A stretch of DNA of 64,000 nucleotides from assembly GCF_009498275.1 (NCBI RefSeq), contig NZ_CP045643.1, positions 1,674,001 through 1,738,000 of the forward strand. The letters run 5' to 3'. Made by a program: the position numbers and the translations under genes. Below are positions 7,846-16,261 of the stretch, in pieces; the stretch's first letter is position 1; each line of letters starts with the position of its first letter. This stretch comes from Streptomyces fagopyri (GTDB lineage Bacteria > Actinomycetota > Actinomycetes > Streptomycetales > Streptomycetaceae). Under the pieces are notes generated by a model. The model searched no databases. It was not told where the DNA came from and was given only the letters and a program-made list of their open reading frames with translations.

Positions 7846-9333
7846 ATGCCGATGGTTGTCGGCGTCGTGGCGGGGACTGTTGTCCTCGCACTGATCTTCG
7901 TGATCGTGGTCTTCAAGCTCATGTGGCGGGTCGCGGAGCCCAACGAGGCTCTGATCATCTCCGGTTCGAAGCATCGGACCGAGGGCCTCGAAGAGGGCAT
8001 GGGATTCCGTATCGTGACGGGGCGCGGCACGCTGGTGATACCGGGTGTGCAGGCGGTGCGGAAGATCTCGCTGGACCTCAACGAGACCGAGCTGCACGTC
8101 GATTGCGTGACCACGCAGGGCATTCCGCTGAAGGTGCGGGGCGTGGTCATCTTCAAGGTGGGCGACGACTTCGTGTCGATCGCCAACGCGGGTCGGCGGT
8201 TCCTCGACCAGCAGAAGATGATGTCGGAGCGGGTGCACAACGTCTTCGCCGGTCATCTGCGGTCCATCGTCGGTGGGTTGACCGTCGAGGACATGATCCG
8301 CGACCGGGACAAGCTGACCGGTCAGACGCGGGCCGCGTGCGGTACCGAGATGGAGAAGCTGGGTCTGATCGTCGACTCGCTGCAGATCCACGAGATCGAG
8401 GACCCGACCGGTTACATCAAGAACCTCGCGATGCCGCACGCCGCCGCCGTACAGCGGGACGCGCGGATCGCGCAGGCGGAGGCGAACCGTCTCGCCACCG
8501 AGGCCGAACAGAAGGCCGCGGCCCGGATGTCGGAGGCGACCCGGGACAGCGAGATCCTCCAGGCCGGTTACCAGGCCGAGCGTGACAAGGCGGCGGCGAA
8601 GGCGCGGCAGGCCGGTCCGCTCGCCGACGCCGCGGCCCGGCAGGACGTCGTCGTACAGGAGACCCGGATCGCCGAGCTCGATGCCCTCCGTCGTGAGCAG
8701 CAGCTCCAGGCGGACGTCCGCAAGCCGGCGGACGCCCAGGCGTACGAGACCCGTGCGCGGGCCGAGGCGGAACGCGACGCGCGGATCTCCGCAGCGCAGG
8801 CCAAGGCCAAGGAGACCGAACTCGCGGCGGCGGCCGAGGCGAACAGGGTGAAGACCGCCGCGAACGCCGAGGCGGAGGCGACGAAGGCGCGGGGTGCCGC
8901 GGCCGCCATGGCGACCAGGGCCACCGGTGAGGCCGAGGCCGCCGCGGCCCAGGCCAAGGGCCTCGCGACCGCCGAGGCGACCCGTGCGCAGGGTCTCGCG
9001 GAGGCGGAGACCATCAAGGCGAGGGCCGCGGCCCTCGCGGAGAACCAGGAGGCGGTGGTCGCCCAGCAACTCGCCGAGAACTGGCCGGAGATCGTCCAGG
9101 CGGGTGCGAGCGCGTTCGGCAACGTCGACCACATGGTGCTGCTCAACGGCGCCGACGGCATGTCGGACATGTTCGCCAAGGCGCTCACCATGGGCGGTAC
9201 GGGCCTGGGTCTGGCCCGGCAGTTGCTCTCGTCGATGAACCAGGACGGGGCCACCGCGGGCAACGGCGCGGCGGTCAACGGAGTCGTGCCGCCGCGCGCG
9301 GAGAAGGTGCAGGTGGAGGGGGACGGCAAGTGA
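7846..9333 (+). CDS. flotillin-like SPFH-domain protein
   Basis: A 495-residue membrane scaffold. One N-terminal transmembrane helix (about residues 4-24, VVAGTVVLALIFVIVVF) precedes an SPFH/Band-7 domain (about 30-220). A long Ala/Glu/Lys/Arg-rich coiled coil follows (about 210-410, repeats of AEA-type heptads), then a short oligomerisation tail. This is the flotillin (FloT/YuaG) layout and length. Flotillins organise membrane microdomains and affect protein secretion and signalling. The NfeD-like partner is just upstream. The sequence after the stop contains long overlapping inverted repeats. Confidence 0.92.
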   Translation: MPMVVGVVAGTVVLALIFVIVVFKLMWRVAEPNEALIISGSKHRTEGLEEGMGFRIVTGRGTLVIPGVQAVRKISLDLNETELHVDCVTTQGIPLKVRGVVIFKVGDDFVSIANAGRRFLDQQKMMSERVHNVFAGHLRSIVGGLTVEDMIRDRDKLTGQTRAACGTEMEKLGLIVDSLQIHEIEDPTGYIKNLAMPHAAAVQRDARIAQAEANRLATEAEQKAAARMSEATRDSEILQAGYQAERDKAAAKARQAGPLADAAARQDVVVQETRIAELDALRREQQLQADVRKPADAQAYETRARAEAERDARISAAQAKAKETELAAAAEANRVKTAANAEAEATKARGAAAAMATRATGEAEAAAAQAKGLATAEATRAQGLAEAETIKARAAALAENQEAVVAQQLAENWPEIVQAGASAFGNVDHMVLLNGADGMSDMFAKALTMGGTGLGLARQLLSSMNQDGATAGNGAAVNGVVPPRAEKVQVEGDGK

Positions 9334-9342
9334 CCCGCTGAG

Positions 9343-9395
9343 GCTTCGGGCGTACGAGGGTGGCGTACGGGAGTTGGCTCCCGTACGCCCGAAGT
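9343..9395 (+). terminator. nested alternative hairpins after the flotillin gene
   Basis: A perfect 12-bp stem (9362-9373 with 9378-9389, TTGG loop) sits inside a second 13-bp inverted repeat (cttcgggcgtacg at 9343-9355 with its complement at 9383-9395). The two share the right arm, so only one can form fully at a time. The likely role is transcription termination. Confidence 0.7.
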
Positions 9396-9573
9396 CGGCT
9401 CAGCGCGGGGCCATGTGCGTGCCGCGCGGGGCCAATGGCTGCTCCGCTCAGGGCCAATGGCCGCTCCGCCCGGGGCCACGCGCGTGCCGTGCGGGGGCGT
9501 GTGTGCGTCGTCGGGTCCGTCCCGTGGGGCCCCGTCGACGAGCCGCGGTCGCGCGGGTTCTAACGTGGCCCGC

Positions 9574-10029
9574 GTGAACGCCTTTACCGATGAAACCGAC
9601 GAGCATGTCCCCGGCCGCTACGGCCCCTCGGCCACCACGGAGGCCGAGCCCCGCGAGGTGGGCCGGGTGCGGACGGAGTACTCGCCCGCGCACGACGGCG
9701 ACCCCGATCCCGGCGAGATCGTCTGGACCTGGGTGCCCTTCGAGGAGAACGACGGACGGGGCAAGGACCGTCCGGTGCTCGTCGTCGCGCGCGAGGACGG
9801 GGGCACCCTGCTCGCCGTCCAGTTGTCGAGCAAGCGACACGACGGCGACCGGGAGTGGGTACCGATAGGCAGCGGTCCGTGGGACCGGACGGGCCGGGAC
9901 TCGTGGGTGGCCGTGGACCGGGTCCTGCGGCTGCACGAGGACGGCATGCGGCGCGAGGCGTGCGCGCTGGACCGGATGCGGTTCAACCTGGTGGTGCACC
10001 GCCTGCGGGAGCGCTACGGCTGGCGCTGA
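9574..10029 (+). CDS. PemK/MazF-like growth inhibitor family protein
   Basis: A 151-residue protein starting with GTG. After a ~45-residue acidic lead it shows the PemK/MazF fold pattern: GEIVWTWVPFEEND, then RPVLVVAREDGGTLLAVQLSS, WVPIG and the WVAVDRVLRL strand. PemK/MazF toxins are ribosome-independent mRNA interferases. No antitoxin-like gene is adjacent on either side, so it may be a housekeeping RNase-like relative or a toxin with a distant partner. Such solo genes are common in Streptomyces. The upstream 120 bp hold imperfect direct repeats of ggggccaatggc-type sequence. Confidence 0.75.
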   Translation: MNAFTDETDEHVPGRYGPSATTEAEPREVGRVRTEYSPAHDGDPDPGEIVWTWVPFEENDGRGKDRPVLVVAREDGGTLLAVQLSSKRHDGDREWVPIGSGPWDRTGRDSWVAVDRVLRLHEDGMRREACALDRMRFNLVVHRLRERYGWR

Positions 10030-10175
10030 GCGCCCGGGCACCGGAGGGGCGGGGCATCTCGGCCCCGGGAGTCCGGGGAGCCGTGGGAACTCTCCCGACT
10101 TCCGCTCCGGAGAAGGACGCGCCGGGGACCGCGCGGCCGCGCGGACCGCGCGGCCGGCGGGTCACGCGGTCTCCC

Positions 10176-11069
10176 TCACCCGATCGGCGGGGCGTCGGTG
10201 TCCGGATGTCCGTCCGCCACCGACGAGAACGCCCGTTCGAATGCGGCTCGGGTCGCCGCGCGCGGGGTACGGTCCAGGACCCCGAACACCACCTGGTCGA
10301 AGTACCCCTCGAAGCGGCCCCCGACCAGCAGGCCGCGGAACGCCGCGGCGACCTGCGCCGGGTCGTTGCGGAAGACGCCGCAGCCCCAGGCGCCCAGGAC
10401 CAGGCGCCGGTACCCCTGGACCGCGGCGGTCTCCAGGACCCGCTCGGCCCGGACGGCGAGGGCGCGCGGCAGCTCGTCCGCGCGCTCGGGGGCCGTGCGC
10501 AGCACGACTCCGGCGTTCGGGGCCGCGGCGGTCAGGAAGCCGGCGGTGTACGGCTCGTCGAGCAGCTCACCCCGGCCGTCACGGAAGACGGGCACGGCCG
10601 GCGAGTGGATGACCCGGTCGGTGTAGAACGGGTCCCGGTGGGCGCGGTGGTGGTCGTAGAACTCACCGGCCCGCAGCAGACAGGTGTAGAGCGCCGACGC
10701 CCGACACAGATCCTCCTCCTGGGCCTGCGCGCCCCTGAGGTAGCCACCGCCGGGGTTGCGCGCCGAGGCGAAGTTCAGCACGGCGACGGGGCCCGGCGGG
10801 CCCTCGGCCCGCTCGCCCGTCAGCCGTCTCGCGGCCCGCGTGCTGCTCTCGCCCGTGACCTCGAACGACGTGCGCGCGAAGCCCGCGGCCGGTGCCGCGG
10901 GGCCGCCGGCGGGCAGCCCGACCGGACCCGGCCCGTACATCCGCGTCCCGGCCTTGGCGGCCTCGACCGCCGCGGCGATGGGCACCACCCGTCCGTGCGG
11001 ACCGCGGTACGAACCCGCCGCAACGGCGTCCTCGGTCTGCCGCGCGATCGCGCGCAGGCGTGCGCTCAT
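10176..11069 (-). CDS. bacterial-type poly(ADP-ribose) glycohydrolase (PARG, TIGR02452/DUF2263)
   Basis: A 297-residue macrodomain-related protein. The signature of microbial PARG is present: NFASARNPGGGYLRGA with GGG at residues 107-109, then QEED at 117-120. The two adjacent glutamates are the catalytic pair, and the spacing fits the GGG-X6-8-QEE rule. A later GAWGCGVFRNDP loop binds the terminal ribose/diphosphate. The enzyme removes poly(ADP-ribose) or possibly O-acyl-ADP-ribose. No PARP homologue is visible nearby. The ATG at 11069 is chosen; longer frames run through the egtA promoter. It is divergent from egtA with a 280-bp gap. Confidence 0.88.
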   Translation of the reverse strand: MSARLRAIARQTEDAVAAGSYRGPHGRVVPIAAAVEAAKAGTRMYGPGPVGLPAGGPAAPAAGFARTSFEVTGESSTRAARRLTGERAEGPPGPVAVLNFASARNPGGGYLRGAQAQEEDLCRASALYTCLLRAGEFYDHHRAHRDPFYTDRVIHSPAVPVFRDGRGELLDEPYTAGFLTAAAPNAGVVLRTAPERADELPRALAVRAERVLETAAVQGYRRLVLGAWGCGVFRNDPAQVAAAFRGLLVGGRFEGYFDQVVFGVLDRTPRAATRAAFERAFSSVADGHPDTDAPPIG

Positions 11070-11348
11070 GGCGCGACCCCCGTACACGCCATGCGAACGC
11101 CCCGCGCGATCTCCCCCGTCGTGCCCACGGACGCATCGTGAGCGATGCTGGTCGTGCGGCGCAACAGAATTTCGCGGCTCCGCGCGGAGTGGCGTGTGGG
11201 CCGCGTCGAGAGTGCCCCTGGATCCCGGGCACGTCGATTTGCACCCTTGTGCGAACCGGCGAGAGGGTCTTGGGTGGGACGAGCAATGCCGGTCCGGCAC
11301 CACAGACGCCGGGCCGGCGGCATGGTGGAATCTCAGGAGGATCCCTAC

Positions 11349-12707
11349 ATGTCCGATTCGGTGAGTGACTGTACGGAGCGACGCTCCGCCGTCACCGAGG
11401 CCGAGGTGGAAGCGCTGGTCCGAGGCATCTGCTTCAAGACCGGACCACCCCGCACCCTCGGTGTCGAAGTGGAATGGCTCGTCCACGAGCTGCGGCCGCC
11501 GCGGCTCCCCGCAACACCTGAACAGCTCGAAGCGGCCTACGCCGCTCTGCGGACCCTGACCCTGCGTTCGGCGCTCACCGTCGAACCCGGCGGCCAGCTG
11601 GAGCTCAGCTCCGCACCCGCCGGCTCCCTGATGGAGTGCATCGGGTCCGTGTCCGCCGATCTCGACGCGGTACGCGCGGTACTGCGCGAGGCGGGCCTCG
11701 GCCTCAGCGGCCTCGGCCACGAACCCTGGAACCCCCCGAACCGCTACCTCCGTGAGCCGCGCTACGACGCCATGGAGCGCTACCTGGACCGCACGGGCCC
11801 CGAGGGCCGGGCGATGATGTGTTCCTCCGCCTCGGTCCAGGTGTGCCTGGACGCCGGGTACGAGGAGCCCGGCCCGCTCGGCCACGGGCGCCGCTGGTGG
11901 CTGGCGAACCAGCTGGGCGCGGTCCTAGTGGCCGCGTTCGCGCACTCCCCGCTCGCCCAGGGCCGCCACACCGGCTGGCGTTCCACGCGGCAGTCCCTGT
12001 GGACGGCCATGGACCCGGGCCGGTCCGCCGCGCCCGCGCTGGACGGCGATCCGCGCGCCGCCTGGGCCCGGCACGTCCTGGACGCACCGGTGATGTGCGT
12101 CCGGGCGCCGGAAGGCCCCTGGGAGGTGCCCGAGGGGCTGACCTTCCGGGAGTGGACCCGGTCCGGCACCCCGCCGAACCGGGCGGATCTGGACTATCAC
12201 CTCACGACCCTGTTCCCGCCGGTGCGCCCCCGCGGGCATCTGGAACTGCGCATGATCGACGCGCAGCCGGGCGAGGACGGGTGGATCGTGCCGCTCGCGG
12301 TGACGGCGGCACTGTTCGACGACCCGGAGGCGGCGGAGATCGCCTACCGGACCGTCAAGCCCCTCGCGGAGCGGGCGGAAGGTCTGCCGGCTCCGTGCAA
12401 TCCGCTGTGGATCGACGCCGCCCGGCACGGCCTGACCGACCCCGAGCTGCGCGAGGCCGCCGTGACCTGTTTCGCGGCCGCCGCCGAGGCGCTGCCCCGT
12501 CTCGGTGCCACCACGGAGGTGCGGGAGGCCGTCGCGCGGTTCACGGACCGCTACGTGGCCCGGGGGCGCTGCCCCGCCGACGACCTGCTCAGCCAGTTCC
12601 ACAGCCAATTCCACGGTTCGCTCCACGACCGGTCCCACGACCTGTCCGCAGACCGGTCCGAAGACCGCTCCCAGGACCGGTCCCACGGGAAGGACATCCG
12701 CACATGA
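11349..12707 (+). CDS. egtA: ergothioneine pathway glutamate-cysteine ligase EgtA
   Basis: A 452-residue GCS2-family ligase that makes gamma-glutamylcysteine for ergothioneine. Characteristic segments are LGVEVEWLVHELR (metal/ATP site), ASVQVCLDAGYEEPG and the PTRADLDYH-like stretch PNRADLDYHLTTLFPPVRPRGHLELRMID. Family members end near residue ~415. This one carries an extra tail of DRS/DRSxD repeats encoded by a degenerate 12-bp tandem repeat at about 12625-12685. GGAGGA precedes the ATG at 11349. The stop codon overlaps the egtB start (ATGA), so the two are translationally coupled. Confidence 0.93.
   Translation: MSDSVSDCTERRSAVTEAEVEALVRGICFKTGPPRTLGVEVEWLVHELRPPRLPATPEQLEAAYAALRTLTLRSALTVEPGGQLELSSAPAGSLMECIGSVSADLDAVRAVLREAGLGLSGLGHEPWNPPNRYLREPRYDAMERYLDRTGPEGRAMMCSSASVQVCLDAGYEEPGPLGHGRRWWLANQLGAVLVAAFAHSPLAQGRHTGWRSTRQSLWTAMDPGRSAAPALDGDPRAAWARHVLDAPVMCVRAPEGPWEVPEGLTFREWTRSGTPPNRADLDYHLTTLFPPVRPRGHLELRMIDAQPGEDGWIVPLAVTAALFDDPEAAEIAYRTVKPLAERAEGLPAPCNPLWIDAARHGLTDPELREAAVTCFAAAAEALPRLGATTEVREAVARFTDRYVARGRCPADDLLSQFHSQFHGSLHDRSHDLSADRSEDRSQDRSHGKDIRT
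12625..12690 (+). repeat. degenerate ~12-bp repeat encoding the EgtA tail
   Basis: Five imperfect copies of gaccggtccca/gaccgctccca-like sequence encode the hydrophilic DRS-rich C terminus of EgtA. Confidence 0.65.
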
Positions 12708-14026
12708 CCGCCCCCACATCACCCACGGACCCCGAGTCGCTCAGGGAGCGCGCGCTCGACGCACTGACCACGGCCCGTGACCGCACCGCGCTCCTCACGT
12801 CCTGTGTGGAGGAGCCCGAGCTGACCGCGCAGCACTCGCCGTTGATGTCCCCGCTGGTCTGGGACCTCGCGCACATAGGCAACCAGGAGGAGCTGTGGCT
12901 GCTGCGCGCGGTCGCGGGGCGTGACGCCATGCGGCCCGAGATAGACGGGCTGTACGACGCGTTCGAGCATCCGCGCGCCGAGCGGCCCTCACTGCCGCTG
13001 CTTCCGCCCGCGGAGGCCCGGCGGTACGCCGCAGAGGTGCGCGGGCGCGCACTGGACGTCCTGGAGGGCACCGCCTTCCGCGGCACTCCGCTGACCGAGG
13101 CGGGTTTCGCGTTCGGCATGATCGCGCAGCACGAACAGCAGCACGACGAGACGATGCTGATCACCCATCAGCTCCGCAGGGGACCGGCCGCCCTCACCGC
13201 GCCGGACCCCGACCCCGCCCCGCCGTTCACGGGACCGGCCGAAGTGCTCGTCCCGGGCGGCCCGTTCACGATGGGCACGTCCACCGAGCCGTGGGCACTG
13301 GACAACGAGCGGCCCGCGCACCGGCGCGAGGTCCCGGCGTTCTTCATCGACACCACTCCGGTGACCAACTCCGCCTACCGGGCCTTCATCGAGGACGGCG
13401 GCTACGCCACCGAGCGCTGGTGGAGCCCGGAGGGCTGGACCCACATCCGGACCCATGGCATCGAGGCGCCGCTGTTCTGGAGCCGGGAGGGCGGACAGTG
13501 GCTGCGGCGCCGCTTCGGCGTCACCGAGCCCGTACCGCCGGACGAGCCGGTTCTGCACGTGTGCTGGTACGAGGCCGACGCCTACGCCCGCTGGGCCGGA
13601 CGCCGGCTGCCCACCGAGGCCGAGTGGGAGAAGGCGGCCCGCCACGACCCGGCCTCCGGCCGCTCCACCCGCTACCCCTGGGGCGACGCGGACCCCACCC
13701 CCGAGCACGCCAACCTCGGCCAGCGCCATCTGCGACCGGCCCCGGCCGGCAGCTATCCGGCGGGCGAGTCCCCGCTCGGCGTACGGCAGTTGATCGGCGA
13801 CGTGTGGGAGTGGACGTCGAGCGACCTGGCGCCCTATCCCGGTTTCGCCGCCTTCCCGTACAAGGAGTACTCGGAGGTCTTCTTCGGGCCGGAGCACAAG
13901 GTACTGCGCGGCGGCTCGTTCGCCGTGGACAAGGTCGCCTGCCGGGGCACCTTCCGCAACTGGGACTACCCGATCCGGCGGCAGATCTTCTCCGGGTTCC
14001 GCACCGCCCGCGACGGGAACGCCTGA
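12704..14026 (+). CDS. egtB: ergothioneine sulfoxide synthase EgtB
   Basis: A 440-residue non-haem iron enzyme that joins hercynine and gamma-glutamylcysteine with O2. A DinB-like N-terminal domain supplies the iron ligands: H57 in DLAHIGNQEE, and H143 and H147 in HEQQHDET. These match the three-histidine facial triad of known EgtB. The C-terminal FGE-sulfatase (C-type lectin) fold carries VPGGPFTMGTS, RRLPTEAEWEKAARH, NLGQRH, GDVWEWTSS and VLRGGSF. The start overlaps the egtA stop and the gene shares one base with egtC. Confidence 0.95.
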   Translation: MTAPTSPTDPESLRERALDALTTARDRTALLTSCVEEPELTAQHSPLMSPLVWDLAHIGNQEELWLLRAVAGRDAMRPEIDGLYDAFEHPRAERPSLPLLPPAEARRYAAEVRGRALDVLEGTAFRGTPLTEAGFAFGMIAQHEQQHDETMLITHQLRRGPAALTAPDPDPAPPFTGPAEVLVPGGPFTMGTSTEPWALDNERPAHRREVPAFFIDTTPVTNSAYRAFIEDGGYATERWWSPEGWTHIRTHGIEAPLFWSREGGQWLRRRFGVTEPVPPDEPVLHVCWYEADAYARWAGRRLPTEAEWEKAARHDPASGRSTRYPWGDADPTPEHANLGQRHLRPAPAGSYPAGESPLGVRQLIGDVWEWTSSDLAPYPGFAAFPYKEYSEVFFGPEHKVLRGGSFAVDKVACRGTFRNWDYPIRRQIFSGFRTARDGNA

Positions 14027-14853
14027 TGTGCCGTCATCTGGCGTACCTGGGTCCCCAGACGCCGATCGGCGCGCTGCTGACGGAACCGCCGCACAGTCTG
14101 TTCCGGCAGTCGTGGGCGCCCCGCCGGCAGCGGTACGGGACGGTCAACGCCGATGGTTTCGGGATCGGCTGGTACGCCGAAGGCGATCCGGTGCCCGCGC
14201 GGTACCGGCGCGCCGGACCCATCTGGGGCGACCAGTCCTTCGCGGACCTGGTCCGTGTCGTACGGACCGGGGCGCTGCTCGGCGCCGTACGGGACGCCAC
14301 CCGGGCGGGAGCGGACGGCGAGGCCGCGGCGGCACCGTTCGCCGCGGGCACCTGGCTGTTCAGCCACAACGGCGCCGTTCTCGGCTGGCCCCACTCCCTC
14401 GCCCCGCTGGCCCGCGGCCTGCCCGCCGCGGAGTTGCTGTCGCTGGAGGCCCGCTGCGACTCGGCGCTCGTCTGGGCGCTGGCCTTGCAGCGGCTGCGCA
14501 CCGGGGACGACACGAGCCGGGCGCTGGCCGACACGGTCCTGGAGGTCGCCGAGGCCGCCCCGGGTTCCCGGCTCAACCTGCTGCTCACCGACGGCGCCAC
14601 GATCACCGCGACGGCCTGGGGCGACACCCTCTGGTACCTCGCCGCACCCGGTGACGGCACCGTCGTGGCCTCCGAGCCGTACGACGACGACCCACGGTGG
14701 CAGGAGGTGCCGGACCGCACGCTGCTCGTGGCGACCCGCACCGACGTCCTGCTCACCCCCCTCAAGGACCCGCACGACCGCCAAGGCGTGCCCGCCCACG
14801 ACGCCCCCCACCACCCCATGGCATCCGCACGTCCGAAGGAGCCCAGCACGTGA
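14026..14853 (+). CDS. egtC: gamma-glutamyl hercynylcysteine sulfoxide amidohydrolase EgtC
   Basis: A 275-residue class II glutamine amidotransferase-type hydrolase (Ntn fold). After Met removal Cys2 (MCRHLAYLG) is the nucleophile. GFGIGWY, the LFSHNGAV oxyanion segment and the EARCDSALVW motif follow. It removes the glutamyl group from the EgtB product. It starts on the last base of the egtB stop (TGATG), and its own stop overlaps the egtD GTG, consistent with one transcript. The C-terminal ~25 residues are Pro/His-rich and not part of the fold. Confidence 0.94.
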   Translation: MCRHLAYLGPQTPIGALLTEPPHSLFRQSWAPRRQRYGTVNADGFGIGWYAEGDPVPARYRRAGPIWGDQSFADLVRVVRTGALLGAVRDATRAGADGEAAAAPFAAGTWLFSHNGAVLGWPHSLAPLARGLPAAELLSLEARCDSALVWALALQRLRTGDDTSRALADTVLEVAEAAPGSRLNLLLTDGATITATAWGDTLWYLAAPGDGTVVASEPYDDDPRWQEVPDRTLLVATRTDVLLTPLKDPHDRQGVPAHDAPHHPMASARPKEPST

Positions 14854-15812
14854 GTCCGTTCCTTCTCACCCGCACCCTGCCCGAGGACGCCACCGAGGCC
14901 GCGCTGCGCGCCGACGTCCTGCACGGCCTGTCCCACACGCCCAAGACGCTGCCGCCGAAGTGGTTCTACGACGCGCACGGCAGCGAGCTCTTCGACAAGA
15001 TCACCGAACTGCCCGAGTACTACCCCACCCGGGCCGAACGCGAGATCCTGGCCGCCCGGGCCGGGGAGATCGCCCGGGTGACCGGTGCGCGCACCCTCGT
15101 CGAACTCGGCTCGGGCTCGTCCGAGAAGACCCGTCATCTGCTCGACGCGCTGCCCGGGCTGCACACGTACGTGCCGGTCGACGTCAGCGAGAGCGCGCTG
15201 ACGCAGGCCGGACACGCGCTGATCGCCGAACGCCCGGACCTCGGTGTGCACGCGCTGATCGCCGACTTCACCGGCGGTCTCGCGCTCCCGGGCACACCCG
15301 GACCGCGTCTGGTGGCGTTCCTCGGCGGCACCATCGGCAATCTGCTGCCGAGCGAACGCGCCGCGTTCCTGGCCTCCGTACGGGCCCTGCTCTCCCCCGG
15401 CGACACGCTGCTGCTGGGCACGGACCTGGTCAAGGACGAGTCGGTGCTCGTCGCCGCGTACGACGACGCGGCCGGAGTGACGGCCGAGTTCAACAAGAAC
15501 GTCCTGACCGTCGTCAACCGTGAACTCGGCGCCGACTTCGATCCGGACGCGTTCACCCATGTGGCCCTCTGGGACGCCGAGCACGAGTGGATCGAGATGC
15601 GGCTGCGTTCGCGCACCGAGCAGACCGTGAAGATCCCCGCCCTCGACCTCGCCGTCGACTTCGCCGACGGTGAGGACCTGCGCACCGAGATCTCGGCGAA
15701 GTTCCGCGAGGAGGGGGTGCGGCGCGAACTCGCCGCCGCGGGGCTCGACCTGGCCCATTGGTGGACGGACCGCGAGGGCCGTTTCGCGCTGTCGTTGAGC
15801 GTGGTCAGGTGA
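14850..15812 (+). CDS. egtD: L-histidine N-alpha-methyltransferase EgtD
   Basis: A 320-residue SAM-dependent trimethyltransferase that makes hercynine, the first committed step of ergothioneine synthesis. Motifs include PPKWFYDAHGSELFDKITELPEYYPTRAE split around the substrate pocket, ELGSGSSEKTR for SAM, FLGGTIGNL, and EFNKNVL. The start is a GTG overlapping the egtC stop (GTGA), with a purine-rich site (cgaagga) ten bases upstream. No egtE follows; a strong terminator comes next. Confidence 0.95.
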   Translation: MSPFLLTRTLPEDATEAALRADVLHGLSHTPKTLPPKWFYDAHGSELFDKITELPEYYPTRAEREILAARAGEIARVTGARTLVELGSGSSEKTRHLLDALPGLHTYVPVDVSESALTQAGHALIAERPDLGVHALIADFTGGLALPGTPGPRLVAFLGGTIGNLLPSERAAFLASVRALLSPGDTLLLGTDLVKDESVLVAAYDDAAGVTAEFNKNVLTVVNRELGADFDPDAFTHVALWDAEHEWIEMRLRSRTEQTVKIPALDLAVDFADGEDLRTEISAKFREEGVRRELAAAGLDLAHWWTDREGRFALSLSVVR

Positions 15813-15864
15813 GGTCGCACGTGGTGTGACAGACCGCCCGGGCGGTGAACCCGGGCACCATCGG

Positions 15865-15904
15865 GCAACGGGCGCCGGCGCAGCACACCGCCGGCGCCCG
15901 TTGC
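15865..15904 (+). terminator. terminator of the egtABCD operon
   Basis: A perfect 16-bp stem (15865-15880 with 15889-15904) has an 8-nt loop and lies 53 bp after the egtD stop. Confidence 0.88.
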
Positions 15905-15940
15905 GCGTGTACGGCCCGGAGTCCGCGTCCGGCTGCCGAC

Positions 15941-16013
15941 CACCGGCACCTGCACCGGCACCGGCACCGGCACCGGCACCGGCTACCGGCTACCGGCTAC
16001 CGGCGTGGCTTTT
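15941..16013. repeat. short tandem repeats (caccgg)n and (ctaccgg)n
   Basis: The 450-bp gap between egtD and secY holds the egt terminator and then this microsatellite: about six copies of the 6-mer caccgg running into three copies of the 7-mer ctaccgg. The remaining ~240 bp before secY show no gene and presumably contain its promoter. Confidence 0.85.
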
Positions 16014-16261
16014 CCGCGCGCCCGATCGTGCTCACCGAATGACGCCCGGGATACGCCGGCCCGGTGAACAGCCCCGCTGCCGGCGGTGTCCGCCGGGGTC
16101 TTTCCGGTTGCCGACCGGGATGCCGCATTCGATGATGGGGCTTGAATTTCCCTACGTCGCGAAGGATTGCTTCGCGTTGCGTTCCCGAGCGTGTTCCCGG
16201 GCTCGGAACATCTGCTTCTGTTCACCTCTGGCGTGCTGGCGCGGGGGCGAAGGAGGAACCC

